NCBI GenBank assembly: GCA_004335635.1
Contig: QAXH01004117.1
Location: 12,675 to 35,528 of the forward strand
DNA length: 22,854 nt
Direction: 5' to 3'
DNA from: Chloromonas sp. AAM2
Lineage: Eukaryota > Chlorophyta > Chlorophyceae > Chlamydomonadales > Chlamydomonadaceae
Positions 1 through 11,100 of the stretch are shown here, piece by piece; position 1 is the stretch's first letter, and each line of letters starts with the position of its first letter. The notes beneath the pieces were generated by a model that saw only the letters and a program-made list of their open reading frames with translations, ran no database searches and was not told where the DNA came from. A program made the position numbers and the translations under genes.

Positions 1-318
1 TGCTCAGAACACACAGGCTCAGGTGGCTAGGCCACATGGGACGCATGCCTGACACTTCCAGCGTCAAACGTTTCCAGCGCCAGAGGGCCAGCAGACTGTA
101 GCAAGGAGAGGCAGGGGTGCCCCACTCTCGACTTCGAACCGTCTTGCCAGTGATGACATTCATACTTAACACCCTGCTACCAGTGACCGTTCTTGGCTTA
201 ACGATTGTCAGGAGAAATAGTGTCGTAATTCTCGGAGAGATATTGTGTCTAGCTGCAGCACCATGGGTTGAACCATGAAAAGCCATGTGATGATGATGAT
301 GATGTTGATGATGAGACC
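1..318 (+). mobile_element. 3' end of a 5'-truncated non-LTR (LINE) retrotransposon
   Basis: Frame 3 encodes the peptide RLRWLGHMGRMPDTS, followed by about 15 more residues and a TAG at 99-101. This matches the classic extreme C-terminus of LINE reverse-transcriptase ORFs (the R-L-R-W-L-G-H-x-x-R-M-P-D signature). About 170 bases of non-coding 3' UTR follow, with no further long frame. The element ends in TTGAACCATGAAAAGCCATG and an imperfect ATG trinucleotide tail at about 289-318, as expected for target-primed reverse transcription. The window edge cuts off its 5' part. A second copy of only the tail sits at 14174-14207. The insertion probably lies in an upstream intron of the membrane-protein gene that follows. 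The RT C-terminus call is strong; the exact clade is not determined. Confidence 0.8.
3..101 (+). pseudogene. Reverse-transcriptase C-terminal fragment of the LINE
   Basis: This is the last 32 codons plus stop of the retrotransposon ORF2-type protein. The conserved RLRWLGHMGRMPD motif lies at the start of the fragment, and a basic stretch (VKRFQRQRA) follows. Only the tail is visible; the polymerase and endonuclease domains would lie left of the window if present. In this window it is not a functional gene. It could equally be the end of an intact element that starts outside. Confidence 0.75.
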
Positions 319-469
319 TGACCTGCTTGCTGACAAACACTAACTGTATCTACCAGTTGATGATGTCGCTGCCATCGTACCAAGTGTCAATCTCTGTGTT
401 GGCTGCTCCAGAGTTGTTTTAAGGCGGGACTCATGATAACTCGCACAAATTGTTCAATCACTGCGGCCG

Positions 470-499
470 TTGATTCAACACGCCTAGTGGTTGAATCAA
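470..499. repeat. Perfect 10-bp inverted repeat, 10-bp loop
   Basis: TTGATTCAAC at 470-479 is followed by a 10-base spacer and its exact reverse complement at 490-499. It lies just upstream of the first supported exon of the membrane-protein gene. It could form a small hairpin, or be the ends of a tiny element. No function can be assigned. Confidence 0.5.
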
Positions 500-596
500 C
501 ACGGTTGATAGAGACAGCCAAAGAACTCCGACGTGGCCATTGCCAATGGGCGAAGCTGTCAACCCTCCGTCTAAGCTGTCTGCCATTTGGTCGCAG

Positions 597-2463
597 GCCC
601 ACCCTAACCGCTCTAAGCGACCCCCTTGCCACCGCCAACTCAGCCCTCTCTGCCTACCAAGCCTCTCCCACCGACCCCTCCACCTACCCTGCTCTTCTCT
701 CAGCCTTGGATCCCCTGAATAACGCCACAGAAACGGCCGCCACTGCCTTAACCGCCTCTGCCAGCACAGAAACCGACATAACCGCTGTGGCGGCTGCTGC
801 AGACGAGGTCGTTGGGCCGGCACAGGTCGTTGTGGCGGCTCTTCCTCCCCTTAGCAGCACGGTAGACACGATCAGAGTGAGTTTCCTTTCCCCATCAGTC
901 CACAATCACGACACTCATTGATTCGAGTCCTGACACAGGTCTTTTGAACAGGTTCAGGCAGCTTATGGCGAAGTCTTGTCCACAACAGGATTTCTACCGA
1001 ATACCTATGTTTGGTGTTGGATTCTTGAGTTTTTTCTCTATCCAAAAAGACAGTCCTCTATCCAAGGCAAGGCAAGGCAGCCCAGTAAAGGCAAATTCTC
1101 CTGTTGCAAGTCAACTGTGCTTTGCAGCTAAGCGAAGCACTGCTTCCTCTCTCTCTCTCCTTCTCTCGCCTGTGTGGACACTTTTACCATCCCTCTCTTT
1201 TCTCGTGTCTGACACTATCTTTTGCCACCCTTTCTGCCCCGTCCCTTTCCAGTCCTCCCTAGCCTCCAACGTGCCCACGGATTTGTTTGAAGACTACCAA
1301 TACATCATAAACGCTTTCAGATTGGCCATGACACTTCTTCCCACCCCTCCCTCTGACGTGAGTAACCGTAACAGACTTCAGTTGAGCCGTTAGTTCAGGT
1401 TGGACTGACGTGCAAGGGCTAGCTTAGAGGCATGCAGCGCCAAACCTGATGTACGGAATTGCTCTGTTGGGTACATTGATGTTCAGTTGCAGGTAGTTTG
1501 AAATTCAGTTGCAGGTTGGTGTATTGGTTGGTGGTCCGTCGATAAAGTCAGCCCGCCCATGGCTGGTCGCCCCCACCATCTAGCTAGCATCATCCTGGGC
1601 TGCCATACCTGTCTCGTGCGTTTTTCACCTGGTTTGGGGAAGCCGAACCATACCCAATCTCAACTGCGCCTTAACTGAAGCTGCATTTTTTATCTTTTTC
1701 CCCGCAGCTACTGAATCCCATCACCGAGACGCTGACTAGCATCCAATCCGCGCTAGATACTAAGATCTCGCGGTCCAGAGCCGAGATTCAGAGCACAGCT
1801 CAGGCCGTGTCCGATGCGTCTCAGAAGGTGCAGACAGAGTTTGTCGCTCGGGTGCAAGAGCAGAGGGGCAACTACTACGACCAGACCATCGAGTTTGGCA
1901 AGATTTACTATGATGTAAGTACAGAAGTCAAGAGAGCTGAGCTCAGAGAGAGGGGACATTAGATGCAGCCAGGATTGCAATTGCCTGCGGACAAGAATGG
2001 ATTGAACAATGATGAGCTATGTATTGATGATGATGAAGAAGGAAGAGAACGTGCCGGGAGGAGTCCAGGGACAACGGCTCTGGCTAACGCTGACAGCCAC
2101 AGCCGGCGCATCCTCTGAGCCCTCCAATGCAATGCCTCACTCTCTTCAGCTCAGGATTCGGCTGGTCCCTCACTCTTTGCAGGCCAGCATATCACTCTTG
2201 TCGTTCCTTGTTTGTGTAGGTTTTCCTTGCTGTCATGGGGGTGTGCCTTCTCTGGCTGATTCTGCTGGCTGTGGCTGCCGGTCTTGACTGCCACTGGGCC
2301 CTCTGCCTGGTGCTGGTGCTGGTGCACGTCTGGGTCATACTGTACTTCATAGGAGGTGCGTTGCAGCGACTGTTTTAAAAACGGGAGGCAGGTTTAGTAA
2401 CGGCTTGAGGACGGACATGGTAGCGAACCAGAGCCTGGTCTCCCTCAACATATGCCCCACACA

Positions 2464-2505
<42 letters not shown>

Positions 2506-5500
2506 TACTCTCTCTGACTGTCAGCCTCTCACCCACACAACACTTATGTGCCTTCGCGCCTGGTGGTGCATTTCATAGCAGGGTTGAGGGCACTTTGTAC
2601 TTTCATTCATTGTATTTGCCGCCCTAGTTCTGGCTGCTGGCTCGGGCACTGCGACTGACGCTTGTCCCTCATACCTCACACCCTCTTAAAAAGCCCCTCA
2701 CATTTGCGTGCACACCTTCTCACTCTCTCCCACACTCTTTCATGCTATCACACATTCGCAGGCCTTGTGCTGGCCTTTGGCTTGGGCGCAGCAAACGACG
2801 CTTGCCCGGCCATTGAGCCCGTAGTCCTGCATAATGTGGACGGCCAACTAGCGCCCCTTGTCTCTTACTACTTGGATCCGGGCTACGACCGCCGCACCAC
2901 TCTGGCTCAAGCACTCAACGCATCTGATGTGGTAAACCTCGCAAAAGTGGATGCACAGGTGGGCTCTAGGGTTGTGCGTCGGAGTTGGGTCTTGCGCCAC
3001 TGGCAATCAACACTTTCAGGTTTGGGCGTGCAATTGTTCTCCTAGCCTACAGTTACATGCGTGCGACTAGGGATCAGGAGTTAGAGTTCTGTCACCTGCT
3101 GTTCGGCCTCACTCCCTCACTCACTCACTCTCGCACTCCCTCGCTCACTCATTCACTCACTGACGTGTGTGCGCTTTTTCTCTGGTTGGCGTGAGCAGTT
3201 GGCATTGTGGTTCATGGTTTCTGGTTCATGCAACTCTGCATATCAATACCTTCTTACTCCATTACCAGTGATGCTGGGCTTCACCTGCGATTGGCCACAC
3301 CATCGGGCATGGTCCAGCAGTCAACATGAAGCTGCTGGGGTTTTGCGATCTGCCTTCCCAATCCCACCCTTCCTACCAATCAAATGTAGCCATGTGCTCC
3401 GATCCCTCCCCCCCCTCATCTTGTTTTGACTTTTCTGGATTGACTGCAGATTGCGTCTATTCGATCAGACATTAAGGAGGCTGTGACGTCCCGCTTCACG
3501 CCCGTGGGAAATCTATCACACACTATCGACCGGGTGCGTAGCGGTGTGTATGAGCCTAGTGAGCCTAAACCCTATTGTGGATTCTGTGTCACACACAGTG
3601 TCATGAGATGGGCTCGTGACTAGCCGTGGCATGGTAACATGTAAACGTCAGGCTTGACCTCAGGGCTGACGCCTGAACGTCAAGCTCAAGCTTGGTTCGC
3701 CCTAAGACAGGTCTGCCGGACTAACAGTTTTGAGGCAACTGACCATGAATGGTTAACGAATGGTACACTGATGGTTAAGCGATGCTCACCATGACAATGC
3801 ACCCGATTAGGTTCATGACTAGCCCTACAGCAGGATTGCTGCTGTACCCATACTCTTGCAGCATTACTTAATGATCTTTGGCAGACTTCCTGATCCTTGC
3901 CCCGGAACGGATTGACAACAAGGCAATGGCCTGTTGGACTCTGCTTGAGTAAACGGCTCTGTCCTCAATCGAGTTGGTGGCAGTGGGTCATCTGATTCTG
4001 ATTCTCGGCCCTGCCGGTGGCAGTGGTTGAGCTGCGGGATGGACTGGGGGTTGGACTGCCACCGCTGTTAGTGGCCGAACTGCCCGCAGCACCTGTTGGA
4101 CTTTGTATGGCCAAGCCGACATTCTCTTCGCGGCCATCCAAATATTCTGACATCACAACAATTCTGAACAACAGAGGTGTCCAGCGCACGACATGGCACG
4201 TAGTGATGCGAAATATCGCCCGAGTCAAGTGCGCTGAGTTTCACCTGACCAACATGGCCTAACGACCCTCCTGGCCCGGCACTGGCTGCAGGTTCAGGCG
4301 CTACTGGACAGCGTGCAGTCGGCCAAGAATGGGCTCCTGGAGTACGCAGACCTGTCCACCTTCAGGCCGGTAAGTGCTGGCCTGGGGTGTGTGTGTGTGT
4401 GTGTGCGTGTGTGTGGCGTTTTGCCAAATATGCAGAGGCTGCAGTGCTTGCATTGTATGTTTTTTACATGAGGGAAGCCATCACAGGACAGGGGTCGGGA
4501 TGTGTACCGCCGTGACCTACCTGAGCAAGGAATAATTCAACTGGCATGTTTGCGAAGGACCGCTGGTACTCCGTCCGCTGCACTTTGTATGACCTAAACT
4601 AACTGGGTGTGTTGTGCGAGCGTGCCCGGCTGGTGGTTTGAACGGTTTGCTGACATTCACCCCAGTCATCTCCGACCCCCTGCTCCGGCCGCTTGCCCCT
4701 TGTCCGCTGTCCCTGGCCGACTGATCGTACAGCTCCATCTATCAGCATGGCCACCCTAACACTCGCCATTCTAATACTATAATTGCCATATCCTGTAAGT
4801 AGAAGATGATACGTATTATTATTCTACTTACAGGACGGCCATGCTAGTATTAGAGTGGCTGGTGTTAGGTGGCCATTCTAGAGGGCTCCTGTTGCCCCTT
4901 GTGCCTGGCACCGGCAACCAACCAACCAACCAACCAACCAATCAACCAACCTCCGGGGTGCACCGGGGCCACCTTATCTTTACAGCTGCCCCGCTGACGC
5001 TGTGGCAGGCCAGCACACAGGCAACACCACTGTTCATGGGGACACTTTCAGGACAAGTACCTTCAGCTGGATTTGTTCGCCCTCCGTCCCTCCCTTGCTG
5101 AGAAGTCTTCCCAGACTGAAGGCCATGCAAACAACAACAACATCAAACACCATCTTCCCGATCTTACAGCAACTCGATTGTGCGCAGGGATCATATCTTC
5201 ACAGGTGCACCGCTTTAATATTTATCTGCAGGTGTACATTTCAATCAAGGCCTACCCCTGCTGCACAGTGACCAATGAAGCGGCGGAAGTGAGTGGGGGA
5301 AGGAGTGGGGGAAGGAGTGAGGGAAGGAGTGAGAGAAGGTTGGGAGCCAAGGTTGGGGGAGGGTTAGTGCCACCCATACTGCAGCGTCTCCAGAAAAGAA
5401 TGTGCAACTCCTTTTTGCGGGTGTATGTTGCCCAATCATGCCCGGGGACTGATCAACTGACAACCTTGTAAAAGAATTCAAAAAATGGCTTGCTCGATGG

Positions 5501-6184
5501 GGGTTGCCTGTTGTAATGCTGAACTTGTTCGTTGACTTCATGAGAGCTCTTTGTGAGGTTCTCGCGTTCAGTTTGACTGTTTGCAAGGTGCACATGCTAC
5601 CACTCAGCTGGCACTTGACTGTTTGTGGCCGTTTTAATCACATGCAGGTTTGGATCGCACTCACAGCTGCTGGCTGGGTCATGGCAGTCCTGTGCTGGTT
5701 AGCCAACGCCATATTAGGGCGTCTTGACACGCTGCCAGGCAATCAGGGCAGCGGATGCTGTTGCATCGACCGCTCAAGCGTTTCTGAAACGGCCAACGAC
5801 AGGTCGTACCTCATGGACCATGGGGGTTATGTGGTGCCGGCGTTGAATCTGGGGGCACCCCCTGCAGGGCCGAGTGGCCAGATGGCGGGAAAACCGAATG
5901 TTTTGGTGGGTTTGTTGCCTGCGGAGCGGCAGCAGAGGATGCAGCAGCGGCGGCTGTACCAGCAGCACCAGCAGCAGCACCAGCAGTGGCTGCACGGACA
6001 GCTGCCACAGGAACAGCAGCAGTGGCACCAGCAGCAGCAGCAGTCGCCACAGCTGCAGCCGTCTCCAATGTATCAGCATTCGCCACAGTGGCAGCAACAG
6101 TCACCACATCGGCAGCAATCACCACACGATCCAGCAGGGGCTGTCCATCGGTTGTTTGGCCCACCAAGAGCAAACCCTGGTTAG
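597..6184 (+). CDS. Prominin/tweety-like multi-pass membrane protein, Gln-rich C-terminus (5' partial, 10 exons)
   Basis: Proposed exons are 597-876, 952-1008, 1253-1357, 1708-1914, 2220-2355, 2762-2958, 3450-3533, 4292-4369, 5052-5288 and 5648-6184 (TAG), giving 638 codons visible. All introns are GT...AG, mostly phase 0. Order of parts: an Ala/Thr-rich extracytoplasmic segment; a helical segment (exon 1708-1914); two close membrane spans from exon 5 into exon 6 (starting VFLAVMGVCLLWLILLAVAA); NDACPAIEPVVLHN at the start of an extracellular loop, which resembles the N-D-x-C-x-A-x-E loop of plant prominin-like membrane proteins; further loop exons; a last span VWIALTAAGWVMAVLCWL; then a cytoplasmic tail rich in Gln, His and Pro. 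A first membrane span and signal peptide expected for this family are missing, so the gene probably starts left of the window. The alternative is a start at ATG 433 in the same open frame. The 952-1008 exon has a weak donor (GTTTGG). Exon 5052-5288 is open throughout but may hide a splice (AG at 5203-5204 or 5230-5231). No enzymatic role is implied. The family call is by topology and loop motif. Confidence 0.6.
2458..2503. repeat. (CA)n microsatellite
   Basis: An almost pure CA-dinucleotide run in the intron between exons 2220-2355 and 2762-2958 of the membrane-protein gene. Similar intronic tracts occur at about 4387-4414 (GT) and 9127-9154 (GT). Confidence 0.9.
3112..3165. repeat. Imperfect (CACT)n / CTCACTCA repeat
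   Basis: A run of CTCACTCACTC-type tetranucleotide repeats with interruptions, in the intron following exon 2762-2958. It is simple-sequence DNA without a visible coding role. Confidence 0.8.
4748..4875. mobile_element. Fold-back (MITE-like) palindromic element in an intron
   Basis: The left arm, running from TGGCCACCCTAACAC to CCTGTAAGTAGAA, is the near-perfect reverse complement of the right arm, which runs from TTCTACTTACAGGAC to GGTGTTAGGTGGCCA. Arms are about 55 bases with a loop of about 15 bases. The outermost six bases TGGCCA are themselves palindromic. The element sits in the intron between exons 4292-4369 and 5052-5288. The two arms differ at several bases, so it is either old or unselected. 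No clear target-site duplication was seen. Non-autonomous DNA-transposon origin is an inference; a simple inverted duplication is the alternative. Confidence 0.7.
4916..4951. repeat. (ACCA)n microsatellite
   Basis: A tetranucleotide run (AACC/ACCA register) with one interruption (AATC), about 8 units, in the same intron as the fold-back element. Confidence 0.85.
5292..5339. repeat. 12-bp tandem repeat (GGGGAAGGAGTG), about 4 units
   Basis: Four degenerating copies of a purine-rich 12-mer directly follow the GTGAGT donor at 5289. The intron therefore begins with a G/A-rich repeat. Confidence 0.8.
5930..6140. repeat. CAG/CAC-rich coding repeat (Gln/His/Pro tail)
   Basis: Irregular CAGCAGCAC repeats in the last exon of the membrane-protein gene encode Q, H, P and S runs such as QQHQQQHQQW and WHQQQQQSP. 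The other frames also stay open here (poly-Ser, poly-Ala), which is a by-product of the repeat and not evidence for more genes. Confidence 0.85.
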
Positions 6185-6600
6185 CCTGACCTTAATCTTA
6201 ACGCACCCAAGACCTGATATCAGCCAACCCCACCCAGCCACACAGCCACTTGGCCACAGTAAGCCAAACCATATTATTACGCATATGCGTTGCTGTGTTT
6301 GAACGGCCTCCTCTGCCGATTCCTATGCACGCTTGTCTTACAAATGTTGCTTGGGGTATGAGCACAGGCCTGTCTCGCTTCCTATGCAAGCTTGTATCAT
6401 ACTGTTGCATTGGCTGTTGATTGTATGCAGCCTTTTCCGGATAGGATAGGACTGCATCCTTTCCATTCATGTTGACGCTTGTTGATTCATGCTTCGTTTC
6501 TGAAACGGCTGATGAGAGTGTGCAGCATGCAAGTTTTCAACCGCATTGGCTCCTGGCTGTTGATTTGCGTCGGTTATCGAAGCAATTGGGTCAGCCTGTA

Positions 6601-6688
6601 CAGTCAGCTTGCTTTTGAATTCTATTGTTTTGCCACACACACAACAGTCAGCTTGCTTTTGAATTCTATTGTTTTGCCACACACACAC
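6601..6688. repeat. 44-bp tandem duplication
   Basis: CAGTCAGCTTGCTTTTGAAT and the following bases to a CACACA tract occur at 6601 and again at 6645 without mismatch over about 40 bases. The junctions fall in the CA tract. It is non-coding. Confidence 0.9.
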
Positions 6689-7799
6689 ACACTTGCAAGA
6701 AATCTGTCGTAAGAAACGCAAATCAGCAATCAGGAATTTACAGCGCAAAATTTGTCAGGATGCATTTTTATGAAGAGTGGCCATTGTGTGGGGATGGGGC
6801 CTATGAGTGACCGTGTTGGAATAGTGTGAGAATGCACTCACCTCACTGACTGACAGTGTGAGAGGGTGACATCGGGACCAGTGAAACTGTGGGCATGATT
6901 GAGGTGGAGCAAGCACGTGTGTGCCGCTGTCATTCGGTTCCGTCTCAGTAGCAATAGGTACACGCAAATGAATGACCTTGGTGCGTTTGTGGCTGCGGTC
7001 ACTTGTGCTTGAAACAGTCTGAATCATGTCACTGTTTCGGGCCCATGCGGTGAGAGAAGTTGGTCAAGGCCTTGAAAACAGTTCTGGTCTTGGTAAGCCT
7101 TTTGTTCCTGCTGTTGTTCATGTAGAATGCTGCAGACATTTCCAGATGCACGCATGCTAGCAAGCATGCGCTGGACAAGGCTGGATACCGCTCTTGCTTG
7201 TATCCTTGGCGGATTAATCCATTGCACTCAGCTGCTGGGCGTGACGAACGTCTGTGGGGTTGCTAGGAACAGCTGCATCTCATACTCGTGCAAAGGGTGG
7301 CTGACAGAACCTGCCTGGATATGTCTGGGCACGATTTGCATATTTTTCTGTCATCCTGACCAGCACAGAACCAAGTTGTTCTGAACCTGAGTTGTTCTGG
7401 GGCTTCTGCTGTAATCCATCCAGCAATCTGTCTCTCAGTCTTCGTTCTCCCACCTCCACCGGTCGGAATAGCTACATCACGAGAAAGACTAGGAATCAAT
7501 CAACCCGGAGTTGCAGTCCAGCAAGCCTGAGGTGGAAAGCAGCTAAACCTCGAGGGTGAGGTAATACTGATAAGAATTCATTCCATCCAGAGCTGCCTCT
7601 AGGTGATTGTTGTAATTTTCTATGTAAAGCTAAGCAGCTATACAAGAGATCCAGGGAAGGCGACACAGGTCAGAGGTCCACGGCCGGAGTACGTTGAAGC
7701 GACGCACAGAACGGCATCACAGAAGGAACCAGAAACCAGAAATTGAACCAGCAAGCCAGAGTTAGAAAGAAAAGACGTGAAGGAGAGCGCGAGCGGAGG

Positions 7800-7828
7800 T
7801 TGGTGAGATCGGTTTGGTGAGATCGGTC
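7800..7828. repeat. 13-14 bp tandem repeat (TTGGTGAGATCGG)
   Basis: Two adjacent copies of TTGGTGAGATCGG. The second copy and its right flank (AGGCCTGG) reappear in diverged form at about 18947-18972. Confidence 0.75.
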
Positions 7829-7860
7829 CCAGGCCTGGCAGTCTGCTTCAGATTCCTGTT

Positions 7861-7920
7861 GTCTCACAGCAGTAGGGTGCAGTAGGGTGTTGTCTCACAG
7901 CAGTAGGGTGCAGTAGGGTG
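7861..7920. repeat. 31-bp tandem duplication
   Basis: A unit beginning GTCTCACAGCAGTAGGGTGC starts at 7861 and again at 7892. Each unit itself holds a doubled AGTAGGGTG. It lies 3' of the SAS6-like gene. Confidence 0.9.
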
Positions 7921-7943
7921 GTCGTACAAATGAGCTTGCTAGG

Positions 7944-7948
7944 TTACA
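7944..7948 (-). terminator. Candidate polyadenylation signal TGTAA of the SAS6-like gene
   Basis: The minus-strand sequence reads TGTAA about 180 bases past the SAS6-like stop codon. TGTAA is the standard polyadenylation element of chlorophyte algae. Position and motif fit, but a five-base motif also occurs by chance. Confidence 0.45.
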
Positions 7949-8125
7949 GGGCAGGCGAGCTAGCACCCTGTGCAGTCAACCGGCAGCCACTCTGGTTAGG
8001 TTAGTTCAGCTGCCACATGTGGGGTTTCCTTCCCGCACAGGCGACAGTGGCTGCATGTGCCAACGTCCTGCATGATTGCATGCTTCCGTGGAGATTCATA
8101 ATAAGCCATAAGCTCAACCTTTCCC

Positions 8126-11100
8126 TCACATGCGAAATGGTCGTACCCCTGCCTGCCCCGCAGCCAGGCTCTGTTGTGCGGGCGAGCCATACCCCCCCAC
8201 AGGCACCCCTTGCACTCCGGCAGTCAGGGCGCCGGGGGACGAGGGGGGGACGGCACTGGTGCCGGGGGGGAAGCGTGGGGCGGTGCGCTGAAGCTGTAGC
8301 AACAGACTAGGGTTCTTGACCTTGACCTGCAAATAAAAAACAGTTTTACTGGTGGCTATGATGACGACGCACCGACATCAGCAGCGTTTGGCATGGCCTT
8401 TTCTGCTAAAGCTTTATACAGGCAGATTCCGACCAAACCTGCCGATTGATTGGATTTCACATATATATAATATGTATGTATTTCACATATACTGTATATA
8501 ATATGTATGGATTTATCCACACCAGGGAATGCGTCAGGAGACACGGAACGGGGTGGGCACCACCCTGGCCTACCCTGAGCAAGAAAGAAGAACGAATGCA
8601 AGGAACAAAGCAGGCAAGGCAGGCCAACTGCAGCCAAAACAGGACTGAGCCGCCTAAGCCAAGGTCAAAGACTAGGGAAAGGGACGCAAGAAGGGCCAGC
8701 AGGCCTAGTCAGTCACGTCTAGGAAGCGGCAGGCAGGCTGCAACAGGGCCGAGCGTGATGATTTCGGAGGTTTTCCTCACAGTCATCAAAAACTAGCTAA
8801 AGCTGCAACATAGCTCAGATCCACGACTACAAAATGATCATGCTTTCGCCCACCCTCCTCCATGGCCCTCTCCCCGCGACCTCACCATTTGGTTAATGTC
8901 CGCCAGACGGGACTGGAGGAGCTGCATGCGCGCCTTGACCACATTGTAACGGTAACTGACCTGCAAACGGACACAGAAACCAACATGTGGCAACGTGTGC
9001 ATGACGAACCGCATGTGGCCAATCTGCACTTTCTGTGGTAGCCGGGACGGAAGAACTCCTTTAAAGATGTGGAGCCATGTTGATAGCACATGTGCGCCCT
9101 CCTCATCGCACCTAGGTCCATTATCGTGTTTGTGTGTTTGTGTGTGTGTGTGTGTTACTTGGCCTTCAGTCCGGGGAGGACTGCTCAACAGGGGCAAGGG
9201 CAGAAGAAAAACAGATACAAATATACATACTGTGTGAGAGATGCAGTTCAGAATACCAGCGCAGCGCATACAAACGCAGTTCTGCTGTTACATCTTTGTT
9301 CGTCAGAACAGGACACAAGTCGCAACGCTGATGGTAATTTGCACTTTGTGGACAGCACATGGACTCCCTTCCCTTCCCATCGCATCCATTATTTGGCGTG
9401 AAAATGCACTTCCTGCAAAAAAGTCGTTCAGCAAGAAGCACGTGCAGGCTTGTTCTCTCGCACCTGGGCGCGTACAACCTCTTCAGGCGATGCCCAGAAG
9501 CGACACGATAGCAGCTCAACGAACTTGTATTCCATGTTCTGCACAACACATGCACACACATGCTCGCACATGCTCAACCCATGCGCACACATGCACGCAC
9601 ATGCTCCATCCATGCCTGACAGCCTTTGCCAATACGCCTTAGAAACGCCTTAGAAATCTACACAACTCAACACAGATCATGTAAGCCCCACACAAACCCT
9701 GAATCCCATGAATTATAATAGTATTCACTCTGTAAGGATATGTGCGTGCACGCACACATTGCTCTGCCTGTCACTCGTCCCTTTGCAGGTCCTGCGGGAA
9801 CCCTGAGAAGCCTACACAACCTTGCAGGTCCTGTAACGCCTATACAAACCGTATAAAATGCTATGAACCCTATCAGCCCATACAAAGCCTCTACAAACCT
9901 GGATAAAGTCCAGCCTGGCTTCCCCGGACGGTTGCAGCAGCAGCACCGCCAGCTGAAGGTGCGGCTCCCGGATGCACGCGTTGAGCATCCGCAAGAGCAC
10001 AGCCGGATAGTCAGGGAAGTCAACCATCAAACGCTGGGTTTCCTGCACACACCGTTATCATTACACGGCTGTTTGCGTACTGCGGTTTTGCTTGCAGAAA
10101 GCAGCTTGTAGTGCCGCAGACCAAACAGTCTAGGTGCTTTTTTTTGCGCACTGCCGGCATAAAGAATGCTACGGGAATGAAGATTACGGTTTCCAAGGTT
10201 TGAGTGTCAGTGCGTTTTGTGCAACTCTCAACAAGGTTGTGAGTGGCACATTAAAACCAAACAATAAAGCGATGTGGTACACTAAGCAAAGCGGTACAAC
10301 ATGGTATGGATTAACGCCAAAGAAAACACCTGTCGTTCGTTGCTGTCGTTTTGCCCCCCTATCGTGACTGTCCTCCCCTTCCTTACCTGTACCGCTGCAA
10401 AGGTCTTGGCATCGAGGTCATGCGTGTAGTGGAAGAACAGATTGCTCTCGCTGCTCAGTTCCACCTGCAAAGACAAGGGTTGGAGGATGATCGTCAGCGA
10501 CAGTCATCACACAGCATGTCCTGTAAGCCCACCCTTAAGCCTACCCGTAGGTTGGAGGTTGACACATACAGTTGAACAGCGCCATTGGCCACACAGCCTG
10601 TCTTGATGCTAGGTTTCTATCAAACTCTATCCAAGTCTGGCCGCTGTATGTTCCACCACAGTGTGCTGATCAGTTGGCCACACGTCGTTTTAGCAAAGAC
10701 CCATCAAACTCAATCCTGGACCTGAGCTGTACCGTCACCACATACTCAGGTCAGAGCCCATGCACGTGTTCAAACGGGCTCTTGCATCTGTCACGCTGTC
10801 TCCCATGCCCAACTGTCCAACCTCCTTATCCAGTGTGTGCCGTCAGGGGCGCTCCCTCACGTTCTAGGATGGAACAGTCTGCTGACATGTTGCTAGTTCA
10901 ATCTTGCAAGTGCTGTCAGCATGTTCAAAACGGCCCCTGCCCCTGCTATGGCCCGTCATGTTCCACTGGTGTTGTAGGTTGCTCACCCTGACCGCCTCCA
11001 GTTGGTTAGCAGCTCCCTTGACCAGTATCTTGACTCTCAACGCTTCTAGAGCGCCGACCTGCACGGACACGCACGATGCATGGAAGCACAGTGTGCCCGT

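Larger units (their letters stand above)
6185..8125. other. Convergent intergenic spacer with both 3' ends
   Basis: No exon-like frame with conserved motifs was found. The spacer holds the 3' UTR of the membrane-protein gene from the left and of the SAS6-like gene from the right. The first plus-strand TGTAA downstream of 6184 is at 7410-7414, with another at 7611-7615. If either is used, the 3' UTR exceeds 1.2 kb. The spacer also contains the 44-bp and 31-bp tandem duplications listed separately and a diverged repeat at 7813-7840 that recurs near 18947. Confidence 0.6.

Noticed and set aside
433..596. In-frame upstream extension of the first membrane-protein exon with ATG at 433
   Set aside because: Its composition differs from the exon, it contains the 470-499 inverted repeat, and it supplies no signal peptide or membrane span. 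An acceptor-like AG at 595-596 is a better exon boundary, though the extension is not excluded.
5205..5231. A 27-30-base intron or alternative exon start within 5052-5288
   Set aside because: Too short for an intron, and the whole segment is open in one frame, so a single exon is simpler.
5774..6302. Several long frames on both strands over the CAG-rich segment
   Set aside because: They encode poly-Ser, poly-Ala or poly-Leu runs, as any CAG repeat does in other frames. Only the Gln frame joins to the upstream membrane span.
7861..7920. AGTAGGGTG repeats as interstitial telomere sequence
   Set aside because: The plant/algal telomere unit TTTAGGG or TTTTAGGG is not present; this is a two-copy 31-bp duplication.
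8459..8510. TATATAA strings as a promoter
   Set aside because: They lie within the last intron of the SAS6-like gene and no gene start follows on either strand.
8838..9269. 143-codon minus frame over SAS6L exon 7 and its introns
   Set aside because: Only 8960-8886 in this frame carries conserved sequence. The rest is intron, including a GT repeat.
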